64,000 nucleotides of DNA from Tritrichomonas musculus (taxonomy: Eukaryota > Parabasalia > Tritrichomonadida > Tritrichomonadidae). The notes under the pieces are model-generated. The model ran no database searches. It worked only from the letters and a program-made list of their open reading frames with translations, and was not told where the DNA came from. The DNA lies in contig JAPFFF010000016.1 of NCBI GenBank assembly GCA_039105265.1, positions 1 to 64,000 of the forward strand. Reading direction: 5' to 3'. Positions 56,859-64,000 of the stretch are shown one piece after another (the first letter of the stretch is position 1; each line of letters begins with the position of its first letter). A program made the position numbers and the translations under genes.

Positions 56859-57392
56859 ATGGGAAAAGTAGGAAGGCCTTCAAATCATATTCCTATAAAG
56901 TTCGTTGAATATAAAAAAGAAGATGGCACCGTTGAAACATATGTGCTTGTCGGTAAGAAATTAGTTCATCTTACAACCGAAAATTTGAATCAGCTTTTAT
57001 CAGAAAACAATATCCCAAATCCATTAGAAGCAGCAAAGAGTCAAGAAGAAGAAGAACAAAAGAAGGAAGAACCTGCTCCACCAGCCGCCCTTCCTACAGA
57101 AAATCTCAGTATACAGCAAACTGAAATTGTTATTCCAAATAGCTCAGAAGATGATAATTGCAATGAAATTCATTATGAACCTGACGATAGTTACAAACAA
57201 AACTTTGAAAATGACACATTGAACGATTCTTTCTTTTTTCATGATTTTATTGGAAAAGATACAAATGATGAAACAAGTACCGAGGAAACATCTTATGAAA
57301 ACCTCGAATACCCTACGAAAAGAAATGATGGCCAGATATCAGATTTATTTGAGTCAAACGAAAAATTTAATCCTTTTCAAATATATTTTTAA
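56859..57392 (+). CDS. Small acidic protein with AT-hook-like start, host
   Basis: This 177-aa protein begins MGKVGRPSNHIPIKFVEYKK, where VGRPS resembles an AT-hook core. A short beta-rich segment (VETYVLVGKKLVHLTTENLN) follows, then a long acidic, Glu/Asp/Asn-rich tail (SQEEEEQKKEEPAPP, NSSEDDNCNEIHYEPDD). Base composition is clearly higher in GC than the flanks, supporting a real gene. A chromatin or transcription-related role is possible but not shown. No signal peptide or membrane helix. Confidence 0.7.
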   Translation: MGKVGRPSNHIPIKFVEYKKEDGTVETYVLVGKKLVHLTTENLNQLLSENNIPNPLEAAKSQEEEEQKKEEPAPPAALPTENLSIQQTEIVIPNSSEDDNCNEIHYEPDDSYKQNFENDTLNDSFFFHDFIGKDTNDETSTEETSYENLEYPTKRNDGQISDLFESNEKFNPFQIYF

Positions 57393-60300
57393 TCTTATTT
57401 ATCAATAAACATTACATTACATATTATATATACTATATCAATAATAATTTTGTAAATAGTCTAAAATAAAATAAGCTTTTCAAGGTAGTTAACAAGATAG
57501 AAAATAATTTAGATGGAAAAATAAAAAAATAAAAAGGCCAATATTTCACCTTTTTCCATTGCTTTTATTTTTCTGGGAAACTTTTTGAGCTATCTAATTA
57601 TCTTACTTCAAACAAAAAAAAGATATTTATCATAATTATAGGTATAGTTATATTTTCTTTTATGAATAAGTTTAACACATTTTATTGATATGAGAAAAAT
57701 GTTCTTTCGTTAGAGCTGTACTGATCAAGGAAAAAAGATAAATGAGATACTCATATATAAAAGGGATTATTTCTGAAATATATGCTTGCTATTTGTGTAA
57801 TTGATATCAGAATGTCACTTTATTTTATTTTATCGAAAAATATTGGTGTGATAACTCAAATAAAACTCTTTAATGATGAATATGCTTAATAATAAATATT
57901 TAAATTCTATACATCATATATATTAATAATACATGATATTATTAAAATTTATTCCACCATCCCAGCTATATTTATAAATTAAAGAGTGTGAAAATATTCT
58001 CAATTTTTCTGAGTGCTCAAAAAAAATATAAAATTGAAATTTTGAGCTGATACTAGGTTGTTTTATTATCAATATACTGAATTTGATATTTCATTTGTCT
58101 ATGGTAATAATAATATTAATAAAATTAAATTTCTTTCCAAAGATTATATATCATTTGAATAATTAGAGCTATATTAATAGTATTTATTTTATTTTTGTAT
58201 TTATACAAACATGTAATCATATATTTTTAAAATAATCTCTAAATTTGGTATTTCATCCCAAATTATTTCATTTATCAGTATGAAATACTTAGTTTGCATG
58301 AATTATTGGTCATAAAACAAAATATCTTCAGTATTGTATACAAAATATTACCATATTTTTAAAAAAAATTAGAGTAAAAATTGAGATTATAAAATGTTTG
58401 GAAAATTCATTGCTAATTGCTTGCCTTAATTTTAGTTTATATCAGTGATTTTCATTATATGGATGAAAAAAGCGGCATTATTTTGATATAAATAACAAAG
58501 TAATGACTAATTGATATTATTTTTTAATTTTGTCGGAATATATACTTTTTCGAATATTTTTCAAAATTTTAAAGCTAATTAGTCATCACATTCTTTATTT
58601 CTTTTAATTCATTTATTTGCTAAAATAGTAACTCAAATCAACTGATTCCTGTCATTATTCTCAGAATTAGGATTATAATCATCAGAATTACTATTGATTT
58701 GCTCAAAAGATGCATTTCATTATTACCATTCTTTAATTTCTATCTTCATATTTTTATCCAAATTTGAAATTAAAATTTATTTGTTATCATGTCAAGAAAA
58801 ATTTATTGTAGATAACAATTAATGTATTGATAGATATCATCTGATGAATGAAATTGTAATATAGACAGTTTTTAAAGATTAGCTAATATAATATCATTTC
58901 AGGTAAATTATATGAGCTATTCTTTTGTTATTTATTTATATAAATTAATTACAAATATTAATTACTATTTTATATAATAATATATATTTTTTTATTAAGA
59001 TATTAATGTTTTAAATAATGTGATATGTGATATTTAATATATTGAGAATCCTATTCAATAATTAGTATTGAAAAAAGAAAATCAACTTTTTGAGGGGAAA
59101 AAAATTAGATTTTCGTTGAAGTAAGCTAAATGAAAAGCACATCCAACAATATATATTAATATAAATTGATACCATCTAATTTTTTTCATATGTTTTAAAA
59201 TCAACAAATTAAATTTGATCACAAGATTAAGGAATTTGAGTTAAATTCATAAAATGATAGAGGAACATATAATATTCATAATCCCAGAATTTGAGTTTCT
59301 AAAATTGATTAAATTGATGAAAATAAAAGCAAAATGAAGTAAAAAAATTATATAACATTTTGGTAACGATCATGTTTTGAATATCTGAAAAAAGTATTAT
59401 CGGTAAAATGATATCACTTATGATATGTTTCATAGAAAATATTTGAAATAAACATTTAACTTTTCCTTTCAAAAGTTAAAAACTCACAGTCAAAGGTGAA
59501 AACATGGGTAGTTTAAAATATTAAAATTTGAATGTGCACACAATTATTTAAAATACTATTTATATGAAATTAAATATAGATATGGTATATTATCTGTTAT
59601 ATATGTATAATAATAGATATATAATATGATATCAAAGTATACAAATAATTAATATATTGAATGATGAAATATCATGCTCATAATTTTAACGACGTTTGTA
59701 GATGGGATGCTCGAGCCAATATCTTTTTAACTCGAAGAAACTACTCATAAGATGTAACAAAATGAGGTTTATAACTTTAAATTAATAATTATTTTGATTA
59801 GACTTTGAAAAGAATGATTTTTACCATATTTTGCTTGAAATATCAAAAATTTAATGTATGGAGTCAATATAATCAGCAATAATCATGTTATTTAGTCATA
59901 AGTAATAAAAATACCTAAAGATATCACAAAAAATTTATTTTTAATTATAGATTTTAAAAAATGAAATTTTTTATTATATTTTTGATAATCTTGCTTTAAT
60001 GCTTTAATTAAATATTAAATATTATATTAAAATATAAAGCAAATGTATTTTATCTGAAAATGCTTTTTCAAAAAAGATATTTAGAAAATAAAGATATCAA
60101 AATACGTTATTTTTATATTTTCCATACCCTTTGAAAAATTCAATATACAATAATTTGGAAGTGATGTGAAATAAATCAAATCAAATACCAGCATTTTCTA
60201 ATCATATTTCAAAAGCTGAATTGATTATTAACATTATTGATTATTTTTGTCAGTCATTTTTTAAAAAATTGACCTATCAAATGGAAAAAAAATATTTCAT

Positions 60301-60681
60301 TTCACTTTCCAATTATTTGACAAACTTTACATTATGAATATCTAATGAAAATATAATCGGTTATTATCACTGAATTCAAAAATATAGAAAAAGTTTAACT
60401 TTGAAAACTATTGAAAGCAGGATTGATTCAAGGAGAGAGAAATTCTTTCATGAACGTTTTAGCATTATATTTTTGTAAAAAAAAAAGGAATACTTATCCC
60501 ACCTGATACCTGTTGACCTCGGATGTTTAGGTCAATATTGACCTTGTATCGTAGATTAGAAAAAAAAAGTATGAAACTTTTTTGCTCTTTTAGAAAAAAT
60601 ACCATCAGTAGCTATTAGCTTTTATAAAAAATACATTAACTTTTTTTATATGGAAAATAGTATGAATATAAGTGCTTCCTA
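57393..60681. other. AT-rich gene-poor stretch with scattered repeats
   Basis: 3.3 kb with no gene seen. It contains copy 2 of the 43-bp direct repeat (58596-58638). A slightly GC-richer patch at about 60495-60555 carries the perfect palindrome GGTCAATATTGACC (60530-60543) and a further TTGACC half-site at 60513. It is otherwise AT-rich, low-complexity sequence. Confidence 0.55.
58596..58638 (+). repeat. 43-bp exact direct repeat, copy 2
   Basis: Identical to 45193-45235 over 43 bases and in the same orientation, 13.4 kb away. Sequences outside the match differ on both sides. It lies in non-coding AT-rich DNA. Confidence 0.9.
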
Positions 60682-60978
60682 TACTGATTACCCAAAAGAG
60701 TCTTTTTGTAAGGACATTCAAAAAATGAAAGATTATTTTTATTTTTGAGAGAATTAAAAAATAAAAAGATTTTTAATCTTTTTATATTATTTTTACCGAG
60801 GTTACATACCGCCTAGCGGGCGTCGAGCTAAGCCGAGACCCCGCGGATGGCGGCAAGAATCGGTAAAAATTATGTACCATAAAAAGAATTAAAAATCTTC
60901 AAAAAAATTGAAAGGTAAAATTATTCACATTCAATTATTTGAATGTCCTTACAAAAAGTCTCTTTGTTGTAATCAGTA
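60682..60978. mobile_element. MITE-like palindromic element with GC-rich core
   Basis: The outer sequences TACTGATTAC (60682-60691) and GTAATCAGTA (60969-60978) are inverted copies, followed inward by a CTTTTTGTAAGGACATTCAA arm and its complement. Further in, AAGATTTTTAAT...TTTTTACCGA pairs with its counterpart around 60860-60898. The centre (60795-60864) is strikingly GC-rich and nests ACCGA/TCGGT, CCGCC/GGCGG and GCGGG/CCCGC. No coding capacity is seen. No clear target duplication was found. It is a likely non-autonomous DNA element or foldback. Confidence 0.75.
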
Positions 60979-61183
60979 CCCATAAATGCTTCAAATAAAC
61001 TAAATTCCAATTACTATGCTTGCTAAAAAAAAAAAAAAAAGAATCAATTTAAATTTTGAATTGGCCATTCAAATTTGATAACTCCAGTTTTTTGAAGATT
61101 CAATGAATTGTTTCAAAAGAATGAATTCAAAATAAAAATATGGAATTTTATTAATAAAATTAGCATCATGATTAAAAAGGCAG
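60979..61183. other. Short AT-rich gap
   Basis: About 200 bp between the palindromic element and the end of the ArfGAP gene, with a poly-A run near 61026-61042. No gene is seen. Confidence 0.5.
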
Positions 61184-63130
61184 TTAAGAGTTATTTTTCT
61201 TAGAATTTAATTGATTTGAATTACAATTGGAAAATTGATTTGCTTCAGTGATTTTATACGAATTACTATTTGATGCTTGGAAAGGATTTACACTTGAATT
61301 GAGGATCTGTTCTGATGTGGCAGCATCAAAAGGATTGTAATTCTGGTCTGCAGCGAATGGATTGAATTGCTGCTGATTTGAATTTGAAAATGGATCGAAG
61401 CCCGCAGTGTTCGACGCGGGATTCAGAGGCTGATTTTGGCTGGAAATCTGCGAAATTGAGTCGAGAAGTGCCTGCTGCTTCATGCTCTGCTTGCTCCGGA
61501 ACTGCTGCTGCGGCTGCTGGGAGATGGGCAGCTTGTTGTACTGCAGGATTCTGTTTTGCAGTCTTTGCTGAGGAAGCTGAGAAGCAGGCTGCACTTGCGA
61601 ATTCATTGGCTGCTGCTGATTGCTCTGTAATGACTGATAATGCTGCTCTTGCTTCATAAACAACTTTGATTGCTTCGCAAACGCACTTGGCTGCTTCTGA
61701 CTAAATAAGCGCTGCTGTCCATACGGGCCTGCTTGATATTGTAAGAATGAGTTTGTTCGTGGTCGTGCAAATGCATCTGATTGCGGCTGTGCAAATGCAT
61801 TTGTTTGTGGTTGTGCAAATGGATCTGATTGCGGCTGTGCAAATGCATTTGTTTGTGGTTGTGCAAATGCATCTGATTGCGGCTGTGCAAATGCATTTGT
61901 TTGTGGTTGTGCAAATGCATTTGTTTGTGGTTGTGCAAATGCATTTGTTTGTGGTTGTGCAAATGGATCTGATTGTGGTTGTGCAAATGCATTTGTTTGT
62001 GGTTGTGCAAATGGATCTGTTTGTAGTTGTGCAAATGGATCTGATTGTGGTTGTGCAAATGCATTTGTTTGTGGTTGTGCAAATGGATCTGTTTGTGGTT
62101 GTGCAAATGCATTTGTTTGTGGTTGTGCAAATGGATCTGTTTGTAGTTGTGCAAATGGATCTGATTGTGGTTGTGCAAATGCATTTGTTTGTCGTTGTGC
62201 AAATGGATCTGTTTGTCGTTGTGCAAATGGATCTGTTTGCGGTTGTGCAAATGCATTTGTTTGTGGTTGTGCAAATGCATTTGTTTGTGGTTGTGCAAAT
62301 GCATTTGTTTGTGGTTGCATAAGTGCATTTGTTTGTGGTTGTGCAAATGCATTTGTTTGTCGTTGCGCCATGAATGGGTTGCATTGGGCCTGATCCGCCG
62401 AATCAAACAATTGAATATCTTCCGCTGCTGTAGTTTCTTGCGGTTGTTCATCGAAACAGAACTCCTGAGAAAGCTCTTCGTCATCCTGGAAGCTTTCATC
62501 AGACACGAAACCATCATTATCAGAAGCGAAAGCGTTGCTGTCAGGAACGAAATCGGTGAGACTCGTTGCTGGCTGTATTGCCGGCGCCTCGATTTCTATC
62601 TGCCGCGATTTGATACCGAAAAACGACTGCTCGTTAGGCGATGATATGTCAGAAAAGTCAGATTGCTCAGAATTAGAGACAAATGCGGACTGCTGCTCGA
62701 AACTGTCGCTGTATTCCTCTTCAATCTGGTTGTGCCGTTGATCGAAAGAGAAATTTCCAATCTGAAAAGGCGAATACCACTTTTTTGCTAGATATTTGTC
62801 AGTTAGAAAGGTTTTACGTTCAGAAAAAGATGAACCATACGGTATTTTTTGACAATCGCAGTTATAATGGGCCATCCATAGGTTATTAAATGATTGATTA
62901 TCAGATGAATCTAATGATTTGACTTCTTCAGGAGAAAATTGATCATTGACGATGTTTTTTACTTTAAAGCCAAATTGTTGATGAATTAATGCACAACTTT
63001 GACATAAAAAAATTTTATTACTCATATCAACATATAATGCACAAGAATCTGAACAATCAACGCAAAATGAATTAGATTTTTTACGAATAAGTTCAAATAT
63101 CGCTTTTTTTGTATCTTGTAAAGAATTCAT
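61184..63130 (-). CDS. ArfGAP-domain protein with DPF/NPF repeats, probable endocytic adaptor
   Basis: In this 648-aa protein, residues 8-95 form an ArfGAP-type zinc finger with CX2CX16CX2C (Cys23, 26, 43, 46) and NLWMAHYN. The position of the family's catalytic Arg (CX4R) is Gln51 (CALIHQQFG), so GAP activity is doubtful. An acidic linker follows. About 25 octapeptides of the TNAFAQPQ/TDPFAQPQ type (residues about 255-460) then supply many DPF motifs. The C-terminus is Gln-rich with several NPF motifs (FNPFAADQ, YNPFDAA, VNPFQAS). DPF binds AP-2 appendages and NPF binds EH domains in other eukaryotes. It resembles AGFG/SMAP-type proteins. Confidence 0.88.
   Translation of the reverse strand: MNSLQDTKKAIFELIRKKSNSFCVDCSDSCALYVDMSNKIFLCQSCALIHQQFGFKVKNIVNDQFSPEEVKSLDSSDNQSFNNLWMAHYNCDCQKIPYGSSFSERKTFLTDKYLAKKWYSPFQIGNFSFDQRHNQIEEEYSDSFEQQSAFVSNSEQSDFSDISSPNEQSFFGIKSRQIEIEAPAIQPATSLTDFVPDSNAFASDNDGFVSDESFQDDEELSQEFCFDEQPQETTAAEDIQLFDSADQAQCNPFMAQRQTNAFAQPQTNALMQPQTNAFAQPQTNAFAQPQTNAFAQPQTDPFAQRQTDPFAQRQTNAFAQPQSDPFAQLQTDPFAQPQTNAFAQPQTDPFAQPQTNAFAQPQSDPFAQLQTDPFAQPQTNAFAQPQSDPFAQPQTNAFAQPQTNAFAQPQTNAFAQPQSDAFAQPQTNAFAQPQSDPFAQPQTNAFAQPQSDAFARPRTNSFLQYQAGPYGQQRLFSQKQPSAFAKQSKLFMKQEQHYQSLQSNQQQPMNSQVQPASQLPQQRLQNRILQYNKLPISQQPQQQFRSKQSMKQQALLDSISQISSQNQPLNPASNTAGFDPFSNSNQQQFNPFAADQNYNPFDAATSEQILNSSVNPFQASNSNSYKITEANQFSNCNSNQLNSKKNNS
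61755..62372. repeat. 24-bp minisatellite inside the ArfGAP gene
   Basis: About 25 copies of a 24-bp unit of the form TTTGTGGTTGTGCAAATGCA keep the reading frame and encode the octapeptide repeats. Two main variants (GCATTTG giving NAF, GGATCTG giving DPF) alternate. Long open frames in the other five phases are by-products of the repeat. Confidence 0.93.
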
Positions 63131-64000
63131 TAATTCAAAATTTTATTATAAAATTTCAAGGTTAATTTTTTGCCATATAAAAGGTCAATTTCCCCAACAC
63201 CTCCTCAAATTTTTGAGTTATTTCCAACTTTTCCAAAAATCAAAGAATAATCAAGAAAGAAAGTCAGTTATTCAAGAAGATATCCTCACATTGATGTTTT
63301 TTATGTCACAAAATAGAAAAATTTTCTTTTTTAATGTTTTTAATAAATAATGATTATTTTATTAAATGATAAAAAATTCTTCAAGATTGAAGAATCCAAT
63401 CAAACACTGGAATATATAACAGCAAATTTATAAGATGTATTTGGTGAAACATTATTAGAATATTAATAAATAATTAATATTAATTATTATCTGCACAATT
63501 AATTCAAAACATCAAATAATTAATTAATTTAAATCCTCAAAAGCAACAATTGCAGTAATATATAAATTTATATCATACCAAGAATATAAATAAAAAACAT
63601 CATTTAATTTATTAAAAAAAGCACAAAATAAATCCTTATAATGGAATATTTATATTCATTTTAAATAAAACAAATCATGAATTGACAAATGCATTTTAGA
63701 GTGCCTTTTTTATATATATATATATATATATATCAAATTAACAATTTTATAAAAAGAGCAAAGAATGAAATCTACCTTATTGTAGTATTAGTTACGACAA
63801 ATAAATTTTCAATTAAAATGTTCGATAAAATCTAGACTTTCAGGCAATCTATATTTTTTTGAATGATTCGATAAAAATTTGAATAGTTTATACATTCAAT
63901 TTTTATCGAAACTATTGAAATATAAAATGAATATAAAACCTAAAAAATTAAATGTTATTATTTTTATATATCATTTTTTTAATAAGAGTCATGTCAGCAC
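63131..64000. other. AT-rich intergenic DNA with a (TA)n microsatellite
   Basis: No gene seen. A (TA)n run of about 22 bp lies at 63711-63732. Near the right edge, ATTCGATAAAAATTTGAATAG and CTATTGAAA-type inverted words occur (about 63866-63918). The ArfGAP gene start at 63130 has an AT-rich leader without a clear TCANWW box. Confidence 0.5.

Noticed and set aside
60795-60864. GC-rich core as a piece of rRNA or a tRNA
   Set aside because: No A or B box and no recognisable rRNA core sequence; the stems are simply nested, fitting the centre of a palindromic element.
61654-62644. Long open frames in other phases of the ArfGAP minisatellite (Cys/Thr-rich, His/Asn-rich, Val/Gln-rich)
   Set aside because: They are translations of the same 24-bp repeat in shifted phases; only the frame with the zinc finger and DPF/NPF motifs has flanking domains.

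Overview
The window looks like a trichomonad (Parabasalia) genome, more likely an AT-rich Tritrichomonas-type species than Trichomonas vaginalis. The reasons are: large Polinton/Maverick elements; uninterrupted genes; very short leaders with Inr-like TCANWW boxes 10-35 nt before the start codons; a surface subtilisin with one C-terminal membrane anchor; and long AT-rich gene-free stretches. The genus is inferred from composition and gene style, not shown by a marker gene.

Positions 1 to about 45.17 kb are a nest of virus-like Polinton DNA from four lineages, named A-D here. Element A (1-13585; its left end lies outside the window) carries, mostly on the minus strand, the start of a protein-primed DNA polymerase, an HNH gene, a KilA-N gene, a major capsid protein candidate, a packaging ATPase, an integrase and a minor capsid candidate. 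It ends in a minisatellite and a 265-bp foldback with the terminal sequence AG...CT. Element C survives as fragments on either side of the other elements (13586-14193 and about 42914-45168). Element B (14194-38672, 24.5 kb) is close to whole. It has 571/574-bp terminal inverted repeats (TIRs), a 1145-aa polymerase, two giant tandem paralogous proteins (about 1030 and 1400 aa), a divergently transcribed structural-protein candidate, a repeat-rich 1.9-kb centre, and the same structural block as A. Element D (38673 to about 42910) is an incomplete piece of a more distant lineage with a polymerase fragment, an integrase and small virion-type genes.

Within A and B the right-hand block has a fixed order: unknown core gene, MNKY-type Pro-rich gene, capsid protein, NWLNGR-type gene, basic/amphipathic minor virion genes, ATPase, integrase, minor capsid protein next to the TIR. 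The parts nearer the polymerase vary: the polymerase faces opposite ways in A and B, HNH genes sit in different gaps, and SAP-like N-terminal domains appear on several proteins. I see no stand-alone adenovirus-type maturation protease. The polymerase of B has an N-terminal Cys...His protease-like segment that could fill that role.

From 45.2 to 64 kb the DNA is host: a small unknown gene (45530-46153), a subtilisin-like membrane protease (46381-49524), a divergent TATA-binding-protein relative (50514-51290), a decayed ankyrin-repeat gene (52269-53914), a small AT-hook-like acidic protein (56859-57392), a palindromic MITE-like element with a GC-rich core (60682-60978), and an ArfGAP-domain endocytic protein with about 25 octapeptide repeats rich in DPF motifs (61184-63130). 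Between them lie long AT-rich stretches in which I see no genes.
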